A stretch of DNA of 64,000 nt from Amycolatopsis sp. MtRt-6 (GCF_017308975.1 NZ_JADWPD010000015.1:97486-161485); one strand, 5' to 3'. Numbered from the stretch's first letter, positions 43,871-53,751 are shown. A program made the numbers and translations. The notes: a model not told the origin generated them from the sequence alone.

Positions 43871-45192
43871 GGGTGCTCCGACGCAGGCTGCTCGGCCTGC
43901 TGCTCATCGCCGTGATGGTCGGCGGGGTGGCGCTGTCCATCGCGCTCTACGACAAGGCGTTCACGCCGGTCGTCACGGTCAAGCTGGAGGCCGACAAGAT
44001 CGGCAACCAGCTGATCAAGCAGTCCGACGTCAAGGTGCGCGGGCTGATCGTCGGGTCCGTGCAGGACATCGTCGCCACCGACAAGGGTGCCGAGCTGACG
44101 CTGGCGCTCCAGCCCGAGTCGGCGAAGCTGATCCCGGAGAACGTCTCGGCGCGGTTCCTGCCCAAGACGCTCTTCGGCGAGCGGTTCGTCTCGCTGGAGA
44201 TCCCGAAGGACCCGTCGGCGAAGACGCTCTCCACCGGCGACGTCATCCCGCAGGACCGCACGTCGAACGCGGTCGAGCTGGAGCAGGCGTTCTCCCACCT
44301 GATGCCGGTGCTGCAGGCGGTGCAGCCGCAGAAGCTGTCGGCGACGCTCACCGCGATCTCGACGGCGCTGTCGGGCCGCGGCGACCAGCTCGGCGACACG
44401 CTGGCGCAGCTGGGCAGCTACCTCGGCGAGCTGAACCCGCACGAGCCGGAGCTGCAGCACAACCTCAAGGCGCTCGCGGAGTTCTCCGACCACCTGAAGG
44501 ACGCGGCCCCGGACCTGGTGCAGAGCCTGGACAACCTGAGCACGACGACCCGGACCGTGGTCGACGAGCGGCAGAACCTGGCGAACCTCTACGGCAGCCT
44601 CACCCAGGCCTCGGTGGACCTGCAGACGTTCCTGCAGAACAACAAGGACAACATCATCTCCCTCGTCGACACCGCCCGGCCGACGGCCGAGCTGCTGGCG
44701 AAGTACGCGCCGGAGTACCCCTGCGTGATCTCCCAGATGGCGAAGAACGTGCCGCTGATCGACCAGGCGCTGGGCAAGGGCACCGACCAGCCCGGTCTGC
44801 ACGCGACCATCGAGATCATCGTGCCGCGCGCGCCCTACCAGGCGGGCAAGGAAGAGCCGCGGTTCGAGGACAAGCGCGGCCCGCGCTGCTACGACATCAA
44901 GGACATCCCGAAGCCGTTCCCGTCCGAGCCGCCGGACGGCGCGTTCAAGGACGGCACGCTGCACCAGACGGCGCCGAAGAGCGCCGGCGAGGGCCTCAAC
45001 CCGGCCAAGTTCAAGGCCGACGCGGCCGGCAGCGGCGCGTCCGGCGGTGATCTGGCGTACTCGACGGCGGAACAGGGCTTCCTGGCCGACCTGCTCGGCC
45101 CGCAGCTGGGCATGAACGCCGCGGACGTCCCGGGCTGGAGCGCGCTGCTCGTCGGCCCGCTGTACCGGGGCGCGGAGGTGACGGTCAAGTGA
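43867..45192 (+). CDS. mceA: Mce family protein MceA
   Basis: A 441-residue Mce protein: one N-terminal membrane anchor (RLLGLLLIAVMVGGVALSIA), the MCE/MlaD beta-barrel domain (VKLEADKIGNQLIKQSDVKVRG, LFGERFVSLEIP), then a long helical region forming part of the lipid tunnel, and an unstructured C-terminus. Six Mce proteins are expected to form a hexameric shuttle across the cell envelope. ATG overlaps the yrbEB stop and the stop overlaps mceB. Confidence 0.92.
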   Translation: MRVLRRRLLGLLLIAVMVGGVALSIALYDKAFTPVVTVKLEADKIGNQLIKQSDVKVRGLIVGSVQDIVATDKGAELTLALQPESAKLIPENVSARFLPKTLFGERFVSLEIPKDPSAKTLSTGDVIPQDRTSNAVELEQAFSHLMPVLQAVQPQKLSATLTAISTALSGRGDQLGDTLAQLGSYLGELNPHEPELQHNLKALAEFSDHLKDAAPDLVQSLDNLSTTTRTVVDERQNLANLYGSLTQASVDLQTFLQNNKDNIISLVDTARPTAELLAKYAPEYPCVISQMAKNVPLIDQALGKGTDQPGLHATIEIIVPRAPYQAGKEEPRFEDKRGPRCYDIKDIPKPFPSEPPDGAFKDGTLHQTAPKSAGEGLNPAKFKADAAGSGASGGDLAYSTAEQGFLADLLGPQLGMNAADVPGWSALLVGPLYRGAEVTVK

Positions 45193-46217
45193 GGGGCCTG
45201 CTCGCGCCGCTGATCAAGCTCGGCATCTTCGTGGTCGTCACCGTGCTGTTCACGACGATCCTCGGGATCAGCATCGCCAACATCAACACCACCAGCACCA
45301 ACGCCTACAAGGCGCGCTTCACCGACGCGACGCTGCTGCTGCCCAACGACGACGTCCGCATCGCCGGCGTCCGGGTCGGGCAGGTCAAGGACGTCAAGAT
45401 CGTCGACAAGCGCCAGGCCGAGGTCGAGTTCGAAGTGGACGCCGGCCGGACGCTGCCCGCCGGGGTGACCGCGCAGATCAAGTTCCGCAACCTGGTCGGC
45501 CAGCGGTACGTCTCCCTCGGCGAGGGCGAAAACTCCGAAGGCAAGACGCTGCCGCCCGGCGGCACCATCCCGCTGGAGCGGACCACGCCCGCGCTGGACC
45601 TGACCGAGCTGTTCAACGGCTTCAAGCCGCTGTTCACCGCGCTCAACCCCGAGGACGTCAACAAGCTGTCCTACGAGGTCATCCAGGTCCTGCAGGGCGA
45701 GGGCGGAACCGTGGAGAGCCTGTTGTCGCACACGGCGTCGCTGGCCACCACGATCGCCGACAAGGACCAGGTGATCGGCGAGGTCATCGACAACCTCAAC
45801 TCGGTGCTCGACACGGTCAACGCGCACACCCCGCAGCTCAACGACCTGATCGTCAAGCTGCAGCAGCTGGTGTCCGGGCTGGCCGCCGACCGCAAGCCGA
45901 TCGGCGACGCGATCGAGAGCCTCGGCACCCTCGCCGAGACGACGTCCGGGCTGCTCGGCGAGGTCCGCGAGCCGCTGAAGAACGACATCAGCGCGCTCGG
46001 GAACCTCACCCAGCAGCTGAACAAGAACGAGCCGGAGCTGGAGCACTTCATCCAGTTCCTGCCGACCAAGGTGAGCACGCTGACCCGCACCGCGGACTAC
46101 GGCTCCTGGTTCAACTTCTACGCCTGTGAGTTCTCCGGGAGCGTGAGCTTGCCGCCACTGATCAACGACGTCCCGCTGCCCCTGCTGCCGGCGAACCGGG
46201 CGAGGTGCAAGGGATGA
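45189..46217 (+). CDS. mceB: Mce family protein MceB
   Basis: A 342-residue Mce protein with an N-terminal anchor (LIKLGIFVVVTVLFTTILGISI), MCE domain (ARFTDATLLLPNDDVRIAGVRVGQV; RNLVGQRYVSLGEG) and helical tail with SWFNFYACEF near the end. GTG start within the mceA stop; its stop overlaps the mceC ATG. Confidence 0.92.
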   Translation: MRGLLAPLIKLGIFVVVTVLFTTILGISIANINTTSTNAYKARFTDATLLLPNDDVRIAGVRVGQVKDVKIVDKRQAEVEFEVDAGRTLPAGVTAQIKFRNLVGQRYVSLGEGENSEGKTLPPGGTIPLERTTPALDLTELFNGFKPLFTALNPEDVNKLSYEVIQVLQGEGGTVESLLSHTASLATTIADKDQVIGEVIDNLNSVLDTVNAHTPQLNDLIVKLQQLVSGLAADRKPIGDAIESLGTLAETTSGLLGEVREPLKNDISALGNLTQQLNKNEPELEHFIQFLPTKVSTLTRTADYGSWFNFYACEFSGSVSLPPLINDVPLPLLPANRARCKG

Positions 46218-47200
46218 AGTCCTTCCAGAAGCGCAACCCCGTGCCGATCGCGCTGGTCGGGATCGTCGTGCTGGCGCTCGGCTTCATCGCCGCGCTCAAC
46301 TCCGACGACCTGCCGGTGATCGGCGGCGGCATCACCTACACCGCCGAGTTCAGCGAGGCGTCCGGGCTGCAGAAGGACAACGACGTCCGGATCGCCGGCG
46401 TCAAGGTCGGCAAGGTCAGCGACATCGAGCTCGACGGCGCGTCGGTGAAGGTGTCGTTCAAGGTCAAGGACGCCTGGCTGGGCGACCGGACCAGCGCCGC
46501 GATCAAGATCAAGACGCTGCTCGGGCAGAAGTACCTGTCGCTGGACCCGCAGGGCGAGAACGCGCTGAACCCGGGCACCGGCATCCCGCGCGACCGCACG
46601 ATGGCGCCCTACGACGTGCTCGACGCCTTCCGCGGGCTGTCCCAGACCGTCGACAACATCGACACCAAGCAGCTGGCGCAGAGCTTCGACACGATCTCGC
46701 AGACCTTCGCCAACACCCCGGAGGATGTCCGCGGCGCGCTGTCCGGGCTGTCGAAGCTGTCGGACACGATCGCCTCGCGCGACCAGCAGCTGTCGAACCT
46801 GCTCGCCAACACCCGCGAGGTGTCGCAGACGCTGGTCGACCGCGACGCCGAGGTGCAGAAGCTCCTGGAAGACGGCAACGACCTGCTCGGCGAGCTGGCC
46901 AAGCGCGAGGACGCGATCACCGCGCTGCTCAACGGCTCCCGCGAGCTGGCCACCCAGCTGCAGGGCCTGATCGACGACAACTCCCACCAGCTCGACCCGG
47001 TGCTGACCCAGCTCGACCAGCTGACGTCGATGCTGCAGCGCAACCAGGACTCCCTGGCCGAGGGGCTCAAGAAGTTCGCGCCCTTCATCCGCGTCTTCAC
47101 CAACACCATCGGCAACGGCCGCTGGTTCGACAACTACATCTGCGGCCTGCTGCTGCCGTCGATGGGCCCGATCAACGAAGAGGGGTGCTACACGAAATGA
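46214..47200 (+). CDS. mceC: Mce family protein MceC
   Basis: A 328-residue Mce protein starting MKSFQKRNPVPIALVG, with an anchor helix, MCE domain (FSEASGLQKDNDVRIAGVKVGKV; LLGQKYLSLDPQ) and a long coiled-coil-like tail ending RWFDNYICG. I chose ATG 46214 because it overlaps the mceB stop; an upstream in-frame ATG-like start at 46205 lies inside mceB. Confidence 0.92.
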   Translation: MKSFQKRNPVPIALVGIVVLALGFIAALNSDDLPVIGGGITYTAEFSEASGLQKDNDVRIAGVKVGKVSDIELDGASVKVSFKVKDAWLGDRTSAAIKIKTLLGQKYLSLDPQGENALNPGTGIPRDRTMAPYDVLDAFRGLSQTVDNIDTKQLAQSFDTISQTFANTPEDVRGALSGLSKLSDTIASRDQQLSNLLANTREVSQTLVDRDAEVQKLLEDGNDLLGELAKREDAITALLNGSRELATQLQGLIDDNSHQLDPVLTQLDQLTSMLQRNQDSLAEGLKKFAPFIRVFTNTIGNGRWFDNYICGLLLPSMGPINEEGCYTK

Positions 47201-48384
47201 GTGACACCCGCTTCGGGCAGGCCCTGACCAGGGGCTTCACCATCGCGATCGTGCTCGCGCTCGTCGTCGCCGGCGGGATCTGGTGGACCCTCAAGGACGC
47301 CGGCCGCAACCACCTGACCGCGTACTTCGCCGGCGCCGTCGGCCTGTACGAGGGCAACAGCGTGCGGATGCTCGGCGTCGACATGGGCACGGTCACCAAG
47401 ATCACGCCGATGGGCAACCAGGTGAAGGTCGACTTCGAGTACGACCGCAAGGTCGCCGTCCCGGCCGACGCGAAGGCGCTCATCGTGGCGCCGTCGCTGG
47501 TCTCGGACCGGTACGTCCAGCTCGCCCCGGCCTACACCGGCGGCCCGCGCATCTCCGACGGCGCGGTCATCGGCCTCGACCGCACCGAGGTGCCCCTGGA
47601 GGTCGACCAGCTGGCGGCCAGCCTGGCCCGGGTCAGCGAGACCCTCGGCCCGAACGGCGCCAACAAGGAAGGGTCGCTGTCGAACCTGCTGAACACCGCG
47701 GCGGCCAACGTCGACGGCAACGGCCAGGCCCTGCACGACACGATCACCAAGCTCGGCCAGGCGGCCGGGACGCTGTCGGGCAACAAGGACGACCTGTTCT
47801 CCACCGTGGAGAACCTCGGCAAGTTCTCGCAGACGCTGGCCGACTCCGACAAGCAGGTCCGCACCTTCGAGTCCCGGCTCGCCGACGTCAGCGGCTACCT
47901 GGCGTCCGAAAAGGACAACCTGGCGGCGACCGTGCAGCAGCTGGGCACGACGCTCACCGCGGTGCAGGCGTTCATCGACCAGAACCACGACCGGCTCAAG
48001 TCCAATGTGGACAAGCTGGCCGGCATCACGAAGGTGCTCGTCGACCAGCGCAGCTCGCTGGCCGAGATCCTCGACGTCGCCCCGGTCGGCCTGAGCAACC
48101 TGGTCAACACCTACAACGGCTCGTCCGGCACGCTCGACGCCCGGCCGAACCTCAACGAGCTGACCCAGCCACCGCTGGTGATGATCTGCCGGCTGCTCAA
48201 GCAGGCCGGCAACGGCATCCCCGACGTGCTGGGCAACGCCTGCGAGGGCATCGCCGGCGTGGTCGACGGGCTGATCCCGCTGCCGTCGGTGGCGCAGACC
48301 GTCCAGGCACTGCAGTCGGGCCAGCTGCCGCCACTGCCGCTGCCCGTCGCCGGGCAGCTCTACGGTTCGGGAGGTGGCAAGTGA
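47197..48384 (+). CDS. mceD: Mce family protein MceD
   Basis: A 395-residue Mce protein: N-terminal anchor (GFTIAIVLALVVAGGIWW), MCE domain (YFAGAVGLYEGNSVRMLGVDMGTV) and helical tail with two cysteines near the C-terminus. ATG 47197 overlaps the mceC stop and the stop overlaps the mceE GTG. Confidence 0.92.
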   Translation: MSDTRFGQALTRGFTIAIVLALVVAGGIWWTLKDAGRNHLTAYFAGAVGLYEGNSVRMLGVDMGTVTKITPMGNQVKVDFEYDRKVAVPADAKALIVAPSLVSDRYVQLAPAYTGGPRISDGAVIGLDRTEVPLEVDQLAASLARVSETLGPNGANKEGSLSNLLNTAAANVDGNGQALHDTITKLGQAAGTLSGNKDDLFSTVENLGKFSQTLADSDKQVRTFESRLADVSGYLASEKDNLAATVQQLGTTLTAVQAFIDQNHDRLKSNVDKLAGITKVLVDQRSSLAEILDVAPVGLSNLVNTYNGSSGTLDARPNLNELTQPPLVMICRLLKQAGNGIPDVLGNACEGIAGVVDGLIPLPSVAQTVQALQSGQLPPLPLPVAGQLYGSGGGK

Positions 48385-49550
48385 AGAAGCTGCTGACCGT
48401 GGGGACGCTGGTCACGGCGTCGGCGCTCGTCCTGTCCGGCTGTGCCTTCAAGGGCATCTACGACCTGCCGCTGCCCGGGGGTGCCGACCTCGGCGACCAC
48501 CCGTACACGGTGAACGTCGAGTTCCGGGACGTGCTCGACCTGACCCCGCAGGCCGGGGTGAAGGTCGACGAGGTGCCGGTCGGCCGGGTCGAGAACGTCG
48601 GGCTCACCAAGGACGGCTGGCACGCGCTGGTGACGCTGAAGGTCAACGGCGACATCAAGCTGCCGGCCAACGCGATCGCCAACGTCAAGCAGTCCAGCCT
48701 GCTCGGCGAGAAGTACGTCGAGCTGGCTTCGCCGGGTGACGACCAGGCCCACGGGAAGCTCGCCGACAACGCGACCATCCCGCTCGCCCGCACGAACCGC
48801 AGCGTCGAGGTCGAAGAGCTGCTCGGCGCGCTGTCCCTGCTGCTCAACGGCGGTGGCGTCGACCAGCTCAACACGATCACCAAGGAGCTCAACAACGCCA
48901 CGTCCGGCCGGGAGCCGGACATCAAGGCACTGCTGGACAACGCGAACCAGCTGGTGACGAATCTCGACAACCAGTCGAAGAACATCACCCGGGCCATCGA
49001 CGGGCTGAACCGGCTCTCCTCGACCCTCAACGACCAGAAGGACAAGCTGGTCGGCGCGGTCGACAACCTCGGGCCCGGGCTCGGCGTGCTGGAACAGCAG
49101 CGCGGCCAGCTGGTCACCATGCTGCAGGCGCTGGACCACCTCTCCGGCGTCGCCACCGACACGGTGAACAAGTCGCAGAAGGACCTCGTCGCCGACCTCA
49201 AGGCGCTGACGCCGACGCTGCAGAAGCTCGGCGAGGCGGGTAACGACCTGCCGAAGGCCCTGGAGATCCTGCTGACGTTCCCGTTCAGCGACCAGGCCGT
49301 CAACGGCGTCAAGGGCGACTACTTCAACCTGTACGCGAAGGTGGACCTGAACCTGAAGACCATCGTCGACAACCTGGGCAACAGCCGGCAGAACGCGCTC
49401 GCCGGGCAGCTGCCGCTGGCCGGCCTGACCGGCGGGGTCTCGGGTACGCAGGCCAACCAGCCGCCGCCCCTGCCGATCCCCGGCACGCAGTCCACGCAGT
49501 CGAAGCCGGGCCTGGGCAACCTCTTCGGGCTCCTGGGAGGTGTGGGCTGA
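48381..49550 (+). CDS. mceE: Mce family lipoprotein MceE (LprK-like)
   Basis: A 389-residue Mce protein with a lipoprotein signal instead of a plain anchor: lipobox LVLSGC, acylation at Cys21. The MCE domain (VNVEFRDVLDLTPQAGVKVDEV; SSLLGEKYVELASP) and helical tail follow. In mycobacterial mce operons the fifth gene likewise encodes the lipoprotein (LprK/LprL/LprM/LprN). Its stop shares a base with the mceF ATG. Confidence 0.93.
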   Translation: MKKLLTVGTLVTASALVLSGCAFKGIYDLPLPGGADLGDHPYTVNVEFRDVLDLTPQAGVKVDEVPVGRVENVGLTKDGWHALVTLKVNGDIKLPANAIANVKQSSLLGEKYVELASPGDDQAHGKLADNATIPLARTNRSVEVEELLGALSLLLNGGGVDQLNTITKELNNATSGREPDIKALLDNANQLVTNLDNQSKNITRAIDGLNRLSSTLNDQKDKLVGAVDNLGPGLGVLEQQRGQLVTMLQALDHLSGVATDTVNKSQKDLVADLKALTPTLQKLGEAGNDLPKALEILLTFPFSDQAVNGVKGDYFNLYAKVDLNLKTIVDNLGNSRQNALAGQLPLAGLTGGVSGTQANQPPPLPIPGTQSTQSKPGLGNLFGLLGGVG

Positions 49551-50815
49551 TGCTGATTCGCCGGACGAAGATCCAGCTGATCGCCTTCGTGGTGATCTCG
49601 GTCGTCGCGATCGTCTACGCGCTGATCCGGTTCGCCGGGCTCGGCACGGTGTTCGGGAACAGCGGCTACACGGTCAAGCTGCAGCTCAACGAATCGGGCG
49701 GCATCTTCACCAACGCCGAAGTCACCTACCGCGGCTACAACATCGGCCGGGTCGGCGAGCTGCGGCTCACCCAGACCGGGCTCGAAGCCGACCTGAACAT
49801 CGACCCGTCGGCGCCGCAGGTGCCCGCGGACCTCGACGCCGTCGTCGCCAACCGGTCGGCGGTCGGCGAGCAGTACGTCGACCTGCGGCCCAAGGCCGAC
49901 CAGGGCCCGTACCTGGCGGCGGGCTCGGTGATCCCGGCGAGCCGGACGACCACCCCGGTCAGCACCGACCGGCTGATCGGCGACCTCGACTCGCTGGCCG
50001 CGTCGGTCCCGGTCGACTCGCTGCGCACGGTCGTCGACGAGTCCTACGACGCCTTCCGCGGCACCGGCGGCGACCTGCAGAAGCTGCTGGACACCGCGCG
50101 CAGCTTCACCACGACCGCGCAGCAGTACCTGCCGCAGACGATCCAGCTCCTGGACGCCGGCGGCCAGGTGCTCGACACGCAGAACGCCGAGGCGGCGAAC
50201 TTCGCCTCGTTCAGCAAGAGCCTCAACGAGCTCACCGGCACGTTGAAGAACTCCGACGGCGACCTGCGCAAGCTCATCGGCATCACCCCGCAGGTGGCGA
50301 CGCAGATCAGCCAGGTGCTGCAGGAGTCCGGCCCGGGCCTCGGCGCGCTGACGGCGAACCTGCTCACCACGGCCAACCTCACCGTGACCCGCCTCGACGG
50401 GATCGAGCAGGGGCTCGTGACGTACCCGGCGCTGGCCGGGGCGGCGAGCAGCGTGGCGCCCGGCGACGGCACCGCGCACCTCGGCCTGGTGCTGAACCTG
50501 TTCAACCCGCCGTCCTGCACGAAGGGCTACATCCCGTACTCGCAGTACCGCACCGGCAACAACCTCTCGCCGCGGCCCGCGAACGAGCAGGCGTACTGTG
50601 CCGAACCGAAGGGCAGCCCGATCAACGTCCGCGGGGCGCAGAACGCGCCGTACGGCGGGGTGCCGGTCGCGCCGTCGGACAGCGACGTCGCGGCCAACGC
50701 GAACCGGCCGGCCGAAGAGCTGGCCGAGGAGCGGGACACCCGGGGCGTTCCGGGCATCGTCGGCAGCCCCGGCGTCAGCCTGAACAGCCTGGGCTCGCTG
50801 CTCGGCCTGTCCTGA
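49550..50815 (+). CDS. mceF: Mce family protein MceF
   Basis: A 421-residue Mce protein: N-terminal anchor (LIAFVVISVVAIVYALIRFAG), MCE domain (LNESGGIFTNAEVTYRGYNIGRV; VGEQYVDLRP) and helical tail, then an Ala/Asn/Gly-rich C-terminus. It completes the six-gene set. Two Mce-associated membrane proteins follow. Confidence 0.92.
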   Translation: MLIRRTKIQLIAFVVISVVAIVYALIRFAGLGTVFGNSGYTVKLQLNESGGIFTNAEVTYRGYNIGRVGELRLTQTGLEADLNIDPSAPQVPADLDAVVANRSAVGEQYVDLRPKADQGPYLAAGSVIPASRTTTPVSTDRLIGDLDSLAASVPVDSLRTVVDESYDAFRGTGGDLQKLLDTARSFTTTAQQYLPQTIQLLDAGGQVLDTQNAEAANFASFSKSLNELTGTLKNSDGDLRKLIGITPQVATQISQVLQESGPGLGALTANLLTTANLTVTRLDGIEQGLVTYPALAGAASSVAPGDGTAHLGLVLNLFNPPSCTKGYIPYSQYRTGNNLSPRPANEQAYCAEPKGSPINVRGAQNAPYGGVPVAPSDSDVAANANRPAEELAEERDTRGVPGIVGSPGVSLNSLGSLLGLS

Positions 50816-50851
50816 CGTGGATTTGATGACCGTTACCTACTCTGGAGTGTC

Positions 50852-51421
50852 ATGAGCACGGACGAGCCGGCCGCCACGGCAGCGGAAGACTCCGAGACGC
50901 CGGCCAAGGACCCTTCGCGGACCCTGGTGCTCGGCGCCGGCGCACTGGCGCTGGCCGCCCTGATCGCCGCGGCGTTCTTCGGCATCCAGTGGTGGGCGGC
51001 CGCGGCCGACGACAACGCCGACCTGGCGGCCTCGCGCGAGGCCGTCGTCAAGGCGGGCACGAACGCGCTGAAGGCCTACACCGAGGTCGACTACACCGAC
51101 CTCGACGGCTTCTTCGCCCGGCAGAAGGCCGTGTCGGACGACAAGATGGCGCAGCAGATCGACCAGTCGGCGCCGACGTTCCGCAAGGCGCTCTCCGACG
51201 CCAAGACGAAGGTCACCACGGACGTCCAGGACATCGCCGTCGAGGAACTGGACGACCACGAAGGCAAGGCCAGCTTCCTCGCCGCCATCGCCACCACCGT
51301 CACCCAGGGGGACAAGAGCAGCGCGAAGCCGTTGCGCCTCGAAGTGTCGATGACCCGCGTGGGCGATGACTGGAAGCTGTCGGGCATCGACAGCGTCCCG
51401 CTCGTCGCGGCCGGCCAGTAG
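50852..51421 (+). CDS. Mce-associated membrane protein (Mam), short
   Basis: A 189-residue single-pass membrane protein: acidic N-terminus, one helix (VLGAGALALAALIAAAFFGI) and an NTF2-like periplasmic domain (AVVKAGTNALKAYTEVDYTDLDGFF). It resembles the Mam proteins encoded after mce genes in mycobacteria, which stabilise the Mce complex. It starts 36 bp after mceF and 22 bp before the next Mam gene. Confidence 0.85.
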   Translation: MSTDEPAATAAEDSETPAKDPSRTLVLGAGALALAALIAAAFFGIQWWAAAADDNADLAASREAVVKAGTNALKAYTEVDYTDLDGFFARQKAVSDDKMAQQIDQSAPTFRKALSDAKTKVTTDVQDIAVEELDDHEGKASFLAAIATTVTQGDKSSAKPLRLEVSMTRVGDDWKLSGIDSVPLVAAGQ

Positions 51422-51443
51422 CGTCACCCAGAAGGAGCTTGTA

Positions 51444-52484
51444 GTGCCCCCCTCCCGCCGCCAGCCGCCTCGCAGCACCCCGACGCCGTCGCGGCGTCCC
51501 CGCGTGGCCGGGCTGCGCAAGCCCTCGACGGACGAGACGGCCGCCGAACGGACCGGCCGGCTGCCCGCCGTGCCGGCCAAGCCACGGCCGCGGCCCGCGC
51601 CGCGTCCGGCGCCCCGGCCGGCCCCGGCGCCCGCCGCCGAGCCGGGCGAGCCGGTCGAGTCCACCAGCGGGCAGCTCGACACCTCGCCGGCCGAGGACAC
51701 TCAGGTGTTCGCGGCGGTCGAAACCGAGGAGCCGCAAGTCGACGCGCTCACCGGTGAACCGGCGGCCGAGCCGTCGGTGGCGGAGGAAGCTCCGGCGCGG
51801 CCGGCGCCGCGGCGGAAGAAGCGGGACACCGGGATCGCGAAGCCGACGGAGGAATCCGAGGTTCCGGTCGCCGAAGCGGACGAGCCGGCGAAGCTCGAGC
51901 GGTCGCCGCGGGAGCGCTCGTACCTCGTGGCGGGCGCGCTGGTGCTCGTCGCGCTGGCGCTGGGCTCGCTGGCGTTCTGGTTCAAGTACCAGGAAACCAA
52001 GATCTCCTCGGCGACGAGCAACACGGCCCTGCTGGACGTCGCGAAGACCGCGCAGGTCAAGGACGCGGTGTCGAAGGCGGCCGAGGCGCTGTTCTCCTAC
52101 GACTACAACAACATCAAGAAGACCGAGGACGCGGCGAACGACCTGCTCGCCAACGACGACGTCAAGAACAAGTACAACTCGCTGATGGGCGAGGTGAAGC
52201 GGCTGGCGCCGCAGCAGAAGATGATCGTGACGTGCAAGGTCACACGCGCGGCTGTCATCATGCTCAACGGCGACCTGGCGAAGGTGATGGTCTTCGTCGA
52301 CCAGACCTCGACCCGCACGGACACGAAGAAGACGACGGCGGGCACGGCCCAGCTCCACCTGAACGCCCAGCTGCAGGGCGACAAGTGGAAGATCACCGAC
52401 ATGGACACCTACAACGCGCCGAAGGTCCCGGCCGCGTCGCAGGCGCCCTCGTCGGCCCCGGCTTCCCCCTCGCCGACGAAGTAG
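51444..52484 (+). CDS. Mce-associated membrane protein (Mam), long
   Basis: A 346-residue relative of the preceding protein. The first ~155 residues are Pro/Arg/Ala-rich and disordered (repeats of RPAP). A membrane helix (LVAGALVLVALALGSLAFW) and a Mam domain (NTALLDVAKTAQVKDAVSKA; YDYNNIKKTEDAANDLL) follow. GTG 51444 has AGAAGGAG seven bases upstream. It is the last gene of the Mce operon; the next gene converges with one base between. Confidence 0.85.
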   Translation: MPPSRRQPPRSTPTPSRRPRVAGLRKPSTDETAAERTGRLPAVPAKPRPRPAPRPAPRPAPAPAAEPGEPVESTSGQLDTSPAEDTQVFAAVETEEPQVDALTGEPAAEPSVAEEAPARPAPRRKKRDTGIAKPTEESEVPVAEADEPAKLERSPRERSYLVAGALVLVALALGSLAFWFKYQETKISSATSNTALLDVAKTAQVKDAVSKAAEALFSYDYNNIKKTEDAANDLLANDDVKNKYNSLMGEVKRLAPQQKMIVTCKVTRAAVIMLNGDLAKVMVFVDQTSTRTDTKKTTAGTAQLHLNAQLQGDKWKITDMDTYNAPKVPAASQAPSSAPASPSPTK

Positions 52485-52485
52485 T

Positions 52486-53727
52486 TCAGTTCCGGCGGAG
52501 GGTGAACCGCGCCTTGCGGGCCTGCTTGGCGACCTTGTTGTCCGGGTGCTCCTGGGCGATCACGTCCAGGAGGCGGAGCCGGTCCGGGTGGTCCGCCGCG
52601 GCGATGACCCCGACCACGGCGAGCGGGTCGCCCAACGCGTCCAGTTCGTCGAACAGCACGCCGTGGTCGTCCATGGCCGCGAGGTGGTCGGTCATGCCGA
52701 GGGACATCTCGCCGGCCGTCAGCGATCCGGCCACGCTCTCGTCGCGTTCGGCCAGCCAAGCCGCCGTGACCGCGCCCGCGATACCGCCTTCTTCGCGGAC
52801 GGTCCGGGCAGCGGCGACGCCGGCGTCACCGGTCGCGTCCAGCACGAGCAGTGCCATCAGCCGCTGCGCCGGGCTTTCCGCTGCCGGGAGGAATTCGGCG
52901 GCTTCCGCGGCGGCGTCCGCCGGGGACCGGCGGGCGATCCAGGCGGCCAGCTCGGCCTCGGCGATCTTCGGGGACGCCTCGGTGAGGTGATCGGCAAGGG
53001 TCTCGAACGGAGCCGTCGCCAGCTCACCGACGACCGGCGCGTCGACACCCTTGGCACGGAGCATGCGGTTCAAAGCCCAGAAGGCGAGCGGGGTCAAGCG
53101 GACGAGGGCCGGATCGGGGTCGGGACGGCCGACGGCTTCGGCGATCTCGGCCAGCTCCTCCTCGTCGGCGTCACGCCGCTCGATCGCGCCGAGGCGGTCC
53201 AGCACGTCCAGGGTCACCCGGAGGCCGTGGCGCCACCGCGAATCGCCGCGGATGTCGAGATCCACCAGCATGGACGACATTTCGTCGGCGATGCCGTACA
53301 GCAGTTCCAGCGGGGCCGGCGTGTGGCCCGCCGAGTACAGCGTCAGCTGCAGCCCGCCGAGGAAGTCCGGGAACAGCATCCCGAACTCGAACGGCACCTC
53401 GTCGTCTTCGACGGCGATGCCGTAGCCGGCCTCACCGAGTGCTTCGAACGCCCGTGCCCACAGCTCCAGCGGCTGCTCGAGCAGCTTCGCGTTCTTCTTC
53501 ACCGGCACGTGCGTGCCCTTCAGGACGCGGACCAGACCGCATGCTTCGGCCCAGCGAGGCAGCAGTGTGTCGCCAGGCTCCGAGGTGCCGTCCAGTTCCG
53601 CGACGTACCGCCGCAGGTCGGCCAGAACGGGGCTGCGTTCGGCGGCGGCCCGCGCTTCGGCGGCAGCGGGCAGCCGCACGGGCGGCAGGGCGGGAAGGTC
53701 GGCTTCGAGTTCACATGCCTCGCACAT
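52486..53727 (-). CDS. Conserved hypothetical protein at the rif cluster border
   Basis: A 413-residue soluble, helix-rich protein. The N-terminus has CEACELE (one CxxC pair); the rest is Ala/Leu/Glu/Asp-rich with HEAT-like helical pairs in the C-terminal third (IAAADHPDRLRLLDVIAQEHPDNKVAKQARKA). I do not recognise the family. It faces the Mce operon and diverges from rifS across only 76 bp, so it marks the left edge of the rif cluster and may share its promoter region. A role in rifamycin production is unlikely but not excluded. Confidence 0.65.
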   Translation of the reverse strand: MCEACELEADLPALPPVRLPAAAEARAAAERSPVLADLRRYVAELDGTSEPGDTLLPRWAEACGLVRVLKGTHVPVKKNAKLLEQPLELWARAFEALGEAGYGIAVEDDEVPFEFGMLFPDFLGGLQLTLYSAGHTPAPLELLYGIADEMSSMLVDLDIRGDSRWRHGLRVTLDVLDRLGAIERRDADEEELAEIAEAVGRPDPDPALVRLTPLAFWALNRMLRAKGVDAPVVGELATAPFETLADHLTEASPKIAEAELAAWIARRSPADAAAEAAEFLPAAESPAQRLMALLVLDATGDAGVAAARTVREEGGIAGAVTAAWLAERDESVAGSLTAGEMSLGMTDHLAAMDDHGVLFDELDALGDPLAVVGVIAAADHPDRLRLLDVIAQEHPDNKVAKQARKARFTLRRN

Positions 53728-53751
53728 GGCGGCCAGTGTGGCAGCCCCGAA

